A stretch of 21,865 nucleotides of DNA, from positions 1 to 21,865 of the forward strand of contig CAKTIN010000029.1 of assembly GCA_934565775.1 (NCBI GenBank), written 5' to 3'. Shown piece after piece: positions 7,909-14,746 of this stretch. A program made the position numbers and the translations under genes. Within the stretch, counting starts at the first letter, position 1. Every line of letters begins with the position of its first letter. The notes under the pieces were generated by a model that saw only the letters and a program-made list of their open reading frames with translations, ran no database searches and was not told the DNA's origin. This DNA comes from an uncultured Oscillospiraceae bacterium. Its GTDB lineage: Bacteria > Bacillota > Clostridia > Oscillospirales > Oscillospiraceae.

Positions 7909-8901
7909 ATGGCAAAATACGCTTACACGGTCTTTGGCACGGCCACGACCGTGAAGGTCATGAAATTTGACACCTTCCCCAAGCCGGGGGAGACCACCCC
8001 CATTCTGAATACGGACTTTGACCGCCTGTATTATGGCGGCAAGGCCTGGAATATCCTTTACGATATGATGATGCTGGGGCTGCCGGTCTATCCGGTGCTG
8101 GCCTATTCCGACGCCCGGTTCCAGCCGGAGTTTCGCCGGGCGGCGGAGCGCTTCGGAATGCCCACGGACGGCATTTTCCGCTCCCCCCAGGGAGATTACG
8201 AATTTCTGACCTGCTATGTGCTGGAGGATAAGAACAAGGACCATATCACCCTGGGCGGCTACCACTCCAATACCCCCGGCGTGGACCTGAGCACCCTGCG
8301 GCGGGATCATGTGCCGGTGCGGCCGGAGTTCCTGGCGGACAGCGCCATGGCCCTGCTGACCTGCCCCAAGCCCGGGGATCTGAACCCCATGTTCTCCGCC
8401 ATTGTGGCCTCCGGCCTGCCCATGGTATTTTCCATGAGCCATGACTTGACGGTATTCAACCGGGAGAATCTGGAGCCGATCCTGAAGCATGCGAAGATTA
8501 TCTTTGCCAACCAAGCAGAGACCGCCTACATTGAGCAGATGTATGGTTACCGCTCCATTACGGACCTGTTCTCCCTGGGCAACACGGAGCTGATTATCCA
8601 GACCATGGGAGGCCAGGGGAGCATCGTTTACGAAAAGACCGGCAAGGGGGTCCGGGAATACCGGGTGCCCATTACCAAGCCCGCTACGGCAGACGTGAAG
8701 GCCATCGGCGCAGGCGACGCCTATGTCGCCGGGTTCCTGTACGGCCTGAGCGTGGGGGCCGGACCGGAGGTCTGCGCCCAATACGGCAGCACCCTGTCCT
8801 CCTTTATCATCGAGGACGACGGCTCCGTGACCAATGCGCCCACCCTGGAGCAGCTGCTCGCCCGCAATGGAGAGCGGCCGGATGCGGCGGGTAAAATCTG
8901 A
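7909..8901 (+). CDS. PfkB-family (ribokinase-like) carbohydrate or nucleoside kinase
   Basis: A 330-residue cytoplasmic kinase of the ribokinase fold, close to the usual size. It has the N-terminal glycine pair GGKAWN (43-48) and the C-terminal catalytic motif KAIGAGDAYVAGF with the catalytic base Asp270 in the anion hole GAGD. The common DTTGAGD is altered to DVKAIGAGD, which suggests a subgroup of its own. The family phosphorylates sugars, nucleosides and pseudouridine at a hydroxymethyl group. Located directly after a nucleoside-type importer, it most likely phosphorylates the imported compound; the exact substrate is unknown. Confidence 0.88.
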   Translation: MAKYAYTVFGTATTVKVMKFDTFPKPGETTPILNTDFDRLYYGGKAWNILYDMMMLGLPVYPVLAYSDARFQPEFRRAAERFGMPTDGIFRSPQGDYEFLTCYVLEDKNKDHITLGGYHSNTPGVDLSTLRRDHVPVRPEFLADSAMALLTCPKPGDLNPMFSAIVASGLPMVFSMSHDLTVFNRENLEPILKHAKIIFANQAETAYIEQMYGYRSITDLFSLGNTELIIQTMGGQGSIVYEKTGKGVREYRVPITKPATADVKAIGAGDAYVAGFLYGLSVGAGPEVCAQYGSTLSSFIIEDDGSVTNAPTLEQLLARNGERPDAAGKI

Positions 8902-8919
8902 AACGATCGGAGAGACAAG

Positions 8920-9717
8920 ATGAAGATCATTGAACGGATGAAAGAAAAGACCGGCGTTCTCATCGGCATGGTCCATTGCCTGCCTCTGCCCGGAGCCATG
9001 AATTTCGGCGGCAGCATGGATGCCATTGTTGACAAGGCCGTGGCGGACGCCAAGAAGCTGGAGGAGGCGGGATTTGACGCCGTCTTAGTGGAGGCCACCA
9101 TGGACAAGCCCATGGGCATGACCCGGGGCCCCCTGCAGCTGGCGGCTATGAGCGTGATTTGCGGCGCGGTGCATCGCGCGGTGTCCATTCCCATGGGCGT
9201 TTCCTACATGACCCCGGACTGCAAGGACGTGTTCTCCCTGGCGAGAGCCTCCGGCGCGGATTTCGTGCGGATCTCCGCCTTTGTGGATACGGTCCGCTTC
9301 CCTGTGGGGATCGTGCAGCCCTGCGCGGTCCGGGCCTGGGAGGTCCGGCGGGACGGCGGAATGCAGGACATTGCCATTCTGGCAGATATTCAGGTGAAGC
9401 ACGCAGAGATGGTCTATCCCCAGACGACCCTGGAGCAGTCGGCCTACTTTGCCCAGGCCCAGGGGGCGGACGCCATCGTGGTAACCGGCAACGCCACCGG
9501 GGAGGAGACCCCTCTGGAGACCATCCGCCGGGTGGTCCGGGTGTCTAAGGTTCCCGTGGTGGCCGGCAGCGGCGTGGCCGCCGGAAACGTGCAGGCGCAG
9601 ATGGAGCTGGCCCGGGGCTTTATCGTGGGCTCCTCCATTAAGAAAGGCGGCAACCTCTTTGCCCCGGTAGACCCGGAGCTGGCGCAGGAGCTGGCAAGGG
9701 CCCGGGATGGGGTGTGA
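8920..9717 (+). CDS. BtpA/SgcQ-family TIM-barrel protein
   Basis: A 265-residue protein matching the BtpA family. It opens with LIGMVHCLPLPGAMNFGG, the family hallmark GMVHLxPLPG, continues with AKKLEEAGFDAVLVEATMDKP, and ends with a phosphate-binding-like GSGVAAGN and GFIVGSSIKKGG. BtpA was named for a role in photosystem I in cyanobacteria, but most relatives sit in sugar or nucleoside catabolic operons of heterotrophs, such as sgcQ of Escherichia coli, and their reaction is poorly known. Here it lies between a kinase and a C-N hydrolase, which fits an enzyme acting on a phosphorylated sugar-containing intermediate. That function is inference. Confidence 0.88.
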   Translation: MKIIERMKEKTGVLIGMVHCLPLPGAMNFGGSMDAIVDKAVADAKKLEEAGFDAVLVEATMDKPMGMTRGPLQLAAMSVICGAVHRAVSIPMGVSYMTPDCKDVFSLARASGADFVRISAFVDTVRFPVGIVQPCAVRAWEVRRDGGMQDIAILADIQVKHAEMVYPQTTLEQSAYFAQAQGADAIVVTGNATGEETPLETIRRVVRVSKVPVVAGSGVAAGNVQAQMELARGFIVGSSIKKGGNLFAPVDPELAQELARARDGV

Positions 9718-9720
9718 CCC

Positions 9721-10326
9721 ATGGAGAAAACCTATAAGACCGCGCTGCTGGTGGTGGACCTGCAAAACGACTTCACCCAGCCCTGGGGCAGCGTCTACCG
9801 GGAGCCCACCGGGGAGATGATGGACCGGGTCAGCAAGAGCATCGACCGGATGCGGGAGCTGGGCGTTCTGATCGTGATCGTCTACTCGGGCGGCCCTGCG
9901 GAGGCCAGAAAGGCCACGGGGGAATTCCACCCCTCCCGGACCCACCGGGCCGACGGCGTGCGGCGGTGCCTGATCGAGGGCACCCCGGGCTGCGAGATCG
10001 ACGAGCGGATCCACATCGACCGGGAGCGGGACCTGCTCTGGCATAAGAGCGCCCCCAGCGCCTTCTTCCAGAACGATCTGGACCGGCGGCTGCGGGCCTT
10101 GGGTGTGGAGAACGTGCTGGTGTGCGGAGTGAAAACCAACGTCTGCTGCCGCGCCACGGTGAACGATGCTTACAGCCACGGCTTTACCACCTTCGCCGTT
10201 TCGGATCTGCTGGCCACCAACACCCCGGAGCTGAACGCCTTTTTTGTGGAGGATATGGCGAAATATTTTGCCACCGCCGTGACCTCTCAGGAGGCGATCC
10301 GCCTTCTGGAAGAGGGAAAACTGTAA
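9721..10326 (+). CDS. Isochorismatase-family cysteine hydrolase, copy 1
   Basis: A 201-residue cytoplasmic hydrolase with the full catalytic triad of nicotinamidase-like enzymes: Asp13 in VVDLQNDF, Lys109 in WHKSAPSAF and Cys142 in GVKTNVCC. Members cleave amide, carbamoyl or ureido bonds (nicotinamidase, N-carbamoylsarcosine amidase, ureidoacrylate amidohydrolase). The motif GVKTNVC also includes the cis-peptide turn before the Cys. The start follows the previous stop by 3 nt with only a weak ribosome-binding site, indicating translational coupling. Substrate unknown. It is related to the proteins at 12051 and 12646. Confidence 0.92.
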   Translation: MEKTYKTALLVVDLQNDFTQPWGSVYREPTGEMMDRVSKSIDRMRELGVLIVIVYSGGPAEARKATGEFHPSRTHRADGVRRCLIEGTPGCEIDERIHIDRERDLLWHKSAPSAFFQNDLDRRLRALGVENVLVCGVKTNVCCRATVNDAYSHGFTTFAVSDLLATNTPELNAFFVEDMAKYFATAVTSQEAIRLLEEGKL

Positions 10327-10339
10327 AGGAGCATAGACA

Positions 10340-11062
10340 ATGAAAGTAATCGGTTATCTTTCCCTGGGGTATCCCACCCTGGCTCGGAGCCTGTCCATGG
10401 CGGACAACTACTTTGAGGCAGGCTGCGACGCCATCGAGATCGGCATTCCCAGCCCCAACCCCAAGTATGAAAAGGAGACCATCCGCACCTGGATGCAGCA
10501 GGCGTATGCCGAGGAATCCAACTATGAGGTGTACTTCAAGGCCATTGCCGAGCTGAAGGCCCGGCATCCGGACAAGGAAATTTACACCATGGTCTACCAG
10601 GAAGTGTTCGATATGGTAACGCCCCAGCGGTACGCCCGGTTCTGCCGGGAGGCCGGTGTGGACTGCATCATCTCCGCGAACCTTACCCCGGAGTCCATCG
10701 CCGTGTGCGATGAAATGGGAGTGGCCCGCTGCTCCTTTGGCAGCCTGATCCTGGATCCGGAGCGGCTGAAGGCCTGCCAGGGCCCCGGCGGTCTCATCTA
10801 CTGCCAGGCAAACTTCTGGCCCAACCAGACTCCTGTGCCCGGCTATGAGACTCTGGGCAAGGTCATCGCCTATATGCACAGCATCGGCATTACCCGGCCG
10901 ATCTACTGCGGCGGCGGAATCCAGACCCCGGCGGACGCCCTGCGGGTGAAGGAGGCAGGAGCCGACGGCTTCTTCGTGGGAACGGCGATCATCTCCCTGG
11001 CGGATCAGCCCGAGGCGCTGAAAAAGGCCGTCCGGAGCTATGTGGAGGCAGTTCGGGATTAA
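10340..11062 (+). CDS. TrpA-like TIM-barrel protein, copy 1 (no TrpB partner)
   Basis: A 240-residue protein with the fold and layout of tryptophan synthase alpha subunit: GYPTLARSLSMADNYFEAGCDAIEIGIPSPNP at the N-terminal half, GGGI (191-194) and VGTAII (213-218) as phosphate-binding loops near the C-terminus. Glu33 corresponds to the TrpA catalytic Glu49, whereas the residue corresponding to Asp60 is Glu44 and the substrate loop around it (KYEKET) is changed. It is 25-30 residues shorter than normal TrpA. No trpB or other trp gene is in the window. I expect a phosphate-bearing substrate and a retro-aldol type cleavage, but the reaction is unproven. Last gene of the first operon; no terminator follows. 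Confidence 0.85.
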   Translation: MKVIGYLSLGYPTLARSLSMADNYFEAGCDAIEIGIPSPNPKYEKETIRTWMQQAYAEESNYEVYFKAIAELKARHPDKEIYTMVYQEVFDMVTPQRYARFCREAGVDCIISANLTPESIAVCDEMGVARCSFGSLILDPERLKACQGPGGLIYCQANFWPNQTPVPGYETLGKVIAYMHSIGITRPIYCGGGIQTPADALRVKEAGADGFFVGTAIISLADQPEALKKAVRSYVEAVRD

Positions 11063-11090
11063 AAAAGAAAAGAAAATCCCAGGAAAATGA

Positions 11091-11119
11091 TTTGCAAAAA
11101 ACAGGCGCTGTGGTATAAT
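11091..11119 (+). promoter_or_regulatory. Promoter of the GntR-family regulator gene
   Basis: TTTGCA (11091-11096), a 17-nt spacer and a perfect TATAAT (11114-11119), in an A-rich gap. Transcription would start near 11126, about 34 nt ahead of the regulator start codon. No copy of the TTGTCATGACAA palindrome is present here, so the regulator gene does not seem autoregulated through that site. Confidence 0.75.
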
Positions 11120-11159
11120 AAGGGAAAAGGAAAAAGCAAGGAGAGACGGTGAGGAACCC

Positions 11160-11924
11160 ATGGAGCGAGCAAGCTATCAAAAGATCGCGGACGAGATCTC
11201 TGAAATGCCAGTCCCGAAGTATTACCGCCTGAAGATGGACATCATCAGCAAGATCAATACGGGAGAGTGGACGGATCATGCGAAGCTGCCCTCTGAAAAC
11301 GAGCTGTGCAAGCAATATGGCGTCAGCCGGATCACGGTGCGCAAGACCTTCGACGAGCTGGTGGCAAGCAGGTACATTTACAAGGTGCAGGGGAAGGGGA
11401 CGTACGTGTCTCCTAAGGCCCAGCGGGAAGTGGTCCTGACCAAGCAGACCTATGGCTGCGAGGAGATGCTCCGCTCCCAGGGCCGCGTGCCGTCCCACAA
11501 GGTGCAGGAGCTATGCCTGGTGCCCTGCCCCGCCACCATCGCCAAATTCCTGGAGCTGCGGGAGGGAGAGCCGGTTCTGAAATATGTCCGGACCTACTGC
11601 GGCGACGGTATTCCCATGATCTTTGCCCAGTCCTACATCAACCAGCGCCGCCTGCCCGGAATCGAAAAGGCGGACTTTGAGACCCGCACCCTTTCCGGGA
11701 TCCTGGCCCAGGATTACGGCCTCGTAACATCCAACCAGCGCTGCGCGCTGGAGGCGGTAGCCGCCGGGAAAGAGATCGGCGCGGCCCTGGACGTGGACCC
11801 GAAATTTCCACTGCTGTACCGGAGCTCGATCATCAGCGCCACGGACGGCACGAACGTATTTCATGTAGAGGTCAGCCAGGTTTATTACAGAACCGACAGC
11901 GCCCCCTTCATTTCGGAGGGGTAG
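11160..11924 (+). CDS. GntR-family transcriptional regulator, HutC subfamily (UTRA domain)
   Basis: A 254-residue DNA-binding regulator. The winged helix-turn-helix spans about residues 20-90, with the GntR pattern LPSENELCKQYGVSRITVRKTFDEL and the wing VQGKGTYV. Residues from about 110 to 245 form a UTRA effector domain of the HutC type (EPVLKYVRTYCGDGIPMIFAQSYI, then LYRSSIISATDGTNVFHVEVSQVYYR), a ligand pocket for sugars, amino acids or similar effectors. It is placed between the two operons of the cluster and has its own promoter. It is the obvious candidate to repress both operons and the divergent reductase through the TTGTCATG sites, released by a pathway compound. Confidence 0.93.
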   Translation: MERASYQKIADEISEMPVPKYYRLKMDIISKINTGEWTDHAKLPSENELCKQYGVSRITVRKTFDELVASRYIYKVQGKGTYVSPKAQREVVLTKQTYGCEEMLRSQGRVPSHKVQELCLVPCPATIAKFLELREGEPVLKYVRTYCGDGIPMIFAQSYINQRRLPGIEKADFETRTLSGILAQDYGLVTSNQRCALEAVAAGKEIGAALDVDPKFPLLYRSSIISATDGTNVFHVEVSQVYYRTDSAPFISEG

Positions 11925-11931
11925 CCGGTCC

Positions 11932-11995
11932 GCTCCGGCGGAGGAACGCTGCGGCCCATTCCCCTTTGGGATCGCAGTGCTGCCGGAGCTTCTTT
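11932..11995 (+). terminator. Long hairpin after the regulator gene, likely terminator
   Basis: GCTCCGGC (11932-11939) pairs with GCCGGAGC (11982-11989); inside, CTGCG (11949-11953) pairs with CGCAG (11973-11977), capped by a C/G-rich tip. TTCTTTC follows the closing stem. It lies 7 nt after the regulator stop. A terminator of the regulator transcript is the simplest reading; it could leak and feed the second operon, for which I find no convincing separate promoter. Confidence 0.6.
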
Positions 11996-12013
11996 CAAGC
12001 ACAACTTATCATA

Positions 12014-12025
12014 ACAACATGACAA
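12014..12025. promoter_or_regulatory. Putative operator, site C (ACAACATGACAA)
   Basis: On the opposite strand this reads TTGTCATGTTGT, sharing the TTGTCATG core with sites A and B. It is framed by a wider inverted repeat CTTAT (12005-12009) and ATAAG (12025-12029). It lies 26 nt ahead of the second operon's first start codon. No clear -35/-10 pair can be seen around it; possible -10 boxes such as TATCAT (12007-12012) lack a matching -35. Confidence 0.5.
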
Positions 12026-12050
12026 TAAGAGAACAATACAGGAGGTGCCT

Positions 12051-12632
12051 ATGTCTACCAAAACCGCACTGCTGGTTGTGGATATGCAGAATGACTTCAC
12101 CAAGCCCGGCGCCCGGGCCTACTATCCCACCACGGAAAAGCTCATGGAGCACTTTGAACAGAGGGTCAACACCCTCCGGGACAAGGGCGTACAGATCGTC
12201 ATCATTTACTCTCTGGTCCCCGCGGAGCACAAGCCCGACCCGGAGCTGACCCGGATCACCAAGTCCACCCGGACTCTGGTGGAGGGGACCTACGGCGCGG
12301 AGATCGACGAGCGGATCCCCTATGATCCCCAGCGGGACTGGAAGATGCGGAAATTTGCCGCCAGCTCCTTCCTGCATACGGATCTTGCCCAGCGGCTGAA
12401 GGACGCGGGCATTGAGAATGTGCTCATCAGCGGCGTGAAAACCAACGTCTGCTGCCGCCACACCACGGTGGATTCCGCCAGCTACGGCTTCCGGACCATC
12501 CTGGTCAGCGATATGCTGGCCACCAACACCCAGGAGCTTCAGGACTTCCACCTGAAGGAGCTGGGACATCAGTACGCGACCCCCATGACCTTTGACGAGG
12601 TCTGCGGGCTGCTGGACGCAGGCAAGCTGTAA
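12051..12632 (+). CDS. Isochorismatase-family cysteine hydrolase, copy 2
   Basis: A 193-residue hydrolase clearly paralogous to the protein at 9721. The triad is complete: Asp11 in VVDMQNDF, Lys101 in MRKFAASSF and Cys134 in GVKTNVCC. Shared stretches include GxEIDERI, IENVLISGVKTNVCCR and SDMLATNT. I start at the ATG at 12051, 5 nt after AGGAGG (12040-12045); a GTG at 12045 is part of the ribosome-binding site. First gene of the second operon, 13 nt ahead of the Cys-less paralogue. Expected to hydrolyse a C-N bond; substrate unknown. Confidence 0.92.
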   Translation: MSTKTALLVVDMQNDFTKPGARAYYPTTEKLMEHFEQRVNTLRDKGVQIVIIYSLVPAEHKPDPELTRITKSTRTLVEGTYGAEIDERIPYDPQRDWKMRKFAASSFLHTDLAQRLKDAGIENVLISGVKTNVCCRHTTVDSASYGFRTILVSDMLATNTQELQDFHLKELGHQYATPMTFDEVCGLLDAGKL

Positions 12633-12645
12633 AGGAGGCAGAAGC

Positions 12646-13221
12646 ATGACAAGCAAAACGGCATTGATCGCGGTGGATCTGCAAAATCAGAATACGGACC
12701 CCAAGGGCTGCCTGTACAGCGACTATACCGGCGTGCGGATGCCCGCCATTCTGGAGGGGATCGAGAAGCTCCGGGCTCAGGGCGTGCTCATTGTTTACGC
12801 CGTGAACGAGGCCACGGGCAAGGAGTTCTCCTATGACACCGAGGTGCTCAAGCGCCGGGATCCCGTCCCCATGGCCGGGACCTGGGACGCGGAGCTGGAC
12901 CCCCGGGTGCAGGTCGAGTCTCAGGACCTGGTGCTGAAGCACTACGCCTCCTCCGCCTTCTTCGGCACGGAGCTGGCCCAGACGCTGAAGGACCGGGGCA
13001 TTCAGAACGTCATCTGCTGCGGTGTGAAAACCAACTACAACGTCCGGGCTACGGCCACCGACGCCATGTGGTACGGCTTCCGGGCCATGGTGGCCTCCGA
13101 TATGGTGGGCTGCGATACCGAGGCGCTCAGCAACCTCCACCTGGAGGAGCTGACGAAGTATACCGCCAAATCTCTGCCTCTGGCGGAGCTGCTTGCCCGG
13201 ATCGACGCGGGCACCCTATAA
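12646..13221 (+). CDS. Isochorismatase-fold protein, copy 3, catalytic Cys replaced by Asn
   Basis: A 191-residue paralogue of the two cysteine hydrolases. Asp11 in AVDLQNQ is kept, but the nucleophile motif GVKTNVC reads GVKTNYN, placing Asn132 where the catalytic Cys should be. The Lys motif also differs: in an ungapped alignment with copy 1 (HKSAPSAFF against KHYASSAFF) the catalytic Lys position holds His99, with Lys98 one place earlier. QND after the Asp is QNQ. It is intact, in frame and has a good ribosome-binding site (AAAGGAGG), so it is not a decayed gene. It may be a non-catalytic partner of copy 2 or an enzyme with different chemistry, as true isochorismatases also work without the Cys. 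Confidence 0.9.
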   Translation: MTSKTALIAVDLQNQNTDPKGCLYSDYTGVRMPAILEGIEKLRAQGVLIVYAVNEATGKEFSYDTEVLKRRDPVPMAGTWDAELDPRVQVESQDLVLKHYASSAFFGTELAQTLKDRGIQNVICCGVKTNYNVRATATDAMWYGFRAMVASDMVGCDTEALSNLHLEELTKYTAKSLPLAELLARIDAGTL

Positions 13222-13238
13222 GAAAAGGAGATCAAAAT

Positions 13239-13967
13239 ATGAAATTCAGCCCTGTTTATTACATCATCAACGGTTGGCCTTCTATTGAAAAGACCATCGA
13301 AATGACGGACCGCTATGTGGAGCACGGCGTGAACGCCATCCAGATCTGCATGCCCTCCACCAACCCCTGGGGCGAGTCCAAGTTCATCCAGGATCGGATG
13401 AAGCACGCTCTGGACACCTACGGCCATGACTACACCGTATTTATGGACTGCATCCGGGAGGTGCGCCGCCGCCACCCCGATATGGAGTTCCATCAGGTCC
13501 TTTATAATGATGTGGCCGAGAGCATCGGCCTGGAGAAGTTCGCGGACTTCTGCCTGGAGGTGGGGACCTACACCGTGATGGTGGACAACCTGGAGACTGC
13601 GGATTACCTGAACACCCGGGGCGTCCGGACCACGGACTTCCTGATGTACGATATGCCGGAGGAGATGGTGCTCCGGGCCATCCGCACCAAGAACCTGGTA
13701 ATGCTCCGCAGCAACAACCGCTACGAGGATATGCCGCCCCGGGACGGCATGAGCACCTGGGCCCAGCGGATCTCCTGGCTCCGGAAGCGGGGCGTTGAGG
13801 GCCCCATTTACCCGGTTTCCGGCATCTCCACCAAGGAGCAGCTGGCGGAGATCAAGGCCGCCGGAGCGGACGGCGCTTATATCGGCACGGTGCTCATGCA
13901 GCTGTGGGAGGATGAGCCCGCCCTGTGGGCCAAGCTGGACGAGTTCAAGGCTCTGACCGAGAAGTAA
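13239..13967 (+). CDS. TrpA-like TIM-barrel protein, copy 2
   Basis: A 242-residue protein of the TrpA fold, closely similar to copy 3 and more distantly to copy 1. It begins KFSPVYYIINGWPSIEKT, where TrpA has its first strand. The position of TrpA Glu49 is Gln35 (NAIQICMP) and the position of Asp60 is Glu46 (PWGESKFIQ). The C-terminal phosphate-binding loops are VSGIS (193-197) and IGTVLM (215-220), with AGADGAY between, so a phosphorylated ligand is still likely. The start at 13239 has AAAAGGAG ahead. It cannot be a normal tryptophan synthase subunit; its reaction is unknown. Confidence 0.85.
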   Translation: MKFSPVYYIINGWPSIEKTIEMTDRYVEHGVNAIQICMPSTNPWGESKFIQDRMKHALDTYGHDYTVFMDCIREVRRRHPDMEFHQVLYNDVAESIGLEKFADFCLEVGTYTVMVDNLETADYLNTRGVRTTDFLMYDMPEEMVLRAIRTKNLVMLRSNNRYEDMPPRDGMSTWAQRISWLRKRGVEGPIYPVSGISTKEQLAEIKAAGADGAYIGTVLMQLWEDEPALWAKLDEFKALTEK

Positions 13968-13980
13968 CAGGAGGCACGGT

Positions 13981-14703
13981 ATGAAATTTCGCCCTGTCTA
14001 TTACATGATCTCCGGCTGGCCCTCCCTGGAAAAGACCAAGGAAATGGTCCGGCGGTATGTGGACCATGGGGTCACGGCCCTGCAATTCGATATGCCCGGA
14101 GCGGACCCCTCCCGTGAGTCGGCCTTCATCCAGCAGGGAATGCGCCATGCCCGGGCCCTGTACGGGGAAGGGTACGACGTGTTTATGGACGCCCTGCGGG
14201 ACATCCGCCGGGAGTTCCCGAATCTGGAGATCCACCTGGTGGTGTATCCCGACGTGGTGGACACCATCGGCCTGGAGCGCTTCGGCGACTTCTGCCAGGA
14301 GATCGGGGTCTACTCCGTTCTGCCCGGGGACAAGGAAAAGATGGACTATCTCGCCGGCCGGGGGATCGCTACGGCGGCCTTCATCGGCTATGATACTTCG
14401 GACAAGGCCATTGAGATTGCCAAGTCCAGCGACAAGCACATTGTGTTTGTCAGCAACGCCAACGGCCGCACCCAGCCCCGGGAGGGTCTGGTGACCTGGG
14501 CCGAGCGCATCGGCTATATCCGGGCCCAGGGCGTTACGGCTCCCATTTTCGGCGTGACCGGCATCAAGACCCCGGAGGAGCTCCGGCAGGTGCGGGACGC
14601 AGGAGCGGACGGCGCCTATATCGGCTCCATTATGATGCAGCTCTGGGACAATGAGCCCGAGCTGTGGAAGCTGCTGGATTCATTCCAGGCGGTCGCTCGC
14701 TGA
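13981..14703 (+). CDS. TrpA-like TIM-barrel protein, copy 3
   Basis: A 240-residue protein, sister of copy 2 (KFRPVYYMISGWPSLEKTKEM against KFSPVYYIINGWPSIEKTIEM). Gln35 and Glu46 stand at the TrpA Glu49 and Asp60 positions, as in copy 2. Loop motifs are VTGIK (192-196) and IGSIMMQL (214-221). The middle of the barrel differs most (GDKEKMDYLAGRGIATAAFIG against DNLETADYLNTRGVRTTDFLM), suggesting different substrate pockets or a heteromeric pair. It begins 13 nt after copy 2 with AGGAGG ahead, so both are made in similar amounts. Confidence 0.85.
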   Translation: MKFRPVYYMISGWPSLEKTKEMVRRYVDHGVTALQFDMPGADPSRESAFIQQGMRHARALYGEGYDVFMDALRDIRREFPNLEIHLVVYPDVVDTIGLERFGDFCQEIGVYSVLPGDKEKMDYLAGRGIATAAFIGYDTSDKAIEIAKSSDKHIVFVSNANGRTQPREGLVTWAERIGYIRAQGVTAPIFGVTGIKTPEELRQVRDAGADGAYIGSIMMQLWDNEPELWKLLDSFQAVAR

Positions 14704-14746
14704 CCGCAAGAATGTTTTTGTGAATTATTTTTAGGAGGTATATTAC

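Noticed and set aside
8920..9717. A photosystem I assembly factor, from the BtpA name
   Set aside because: Nothing in the window suggests photosynthesis; the family is widespread in heterotrophs.
9721..13221. Siderophore or phenazine synthesis by isochorismatase
   Set aside because: Copies 1 and 2 have the Cys-type hydrolase triad, and no isochorismate synthase, aryl carrier domain or phz gene is present.
10340..14703. Tryptophan biosynthesis (trpA genes)
   Set aside because: No trpB or other trp gene, catalytic positions changed, and the genes are embedded in an import and catabolic operon.
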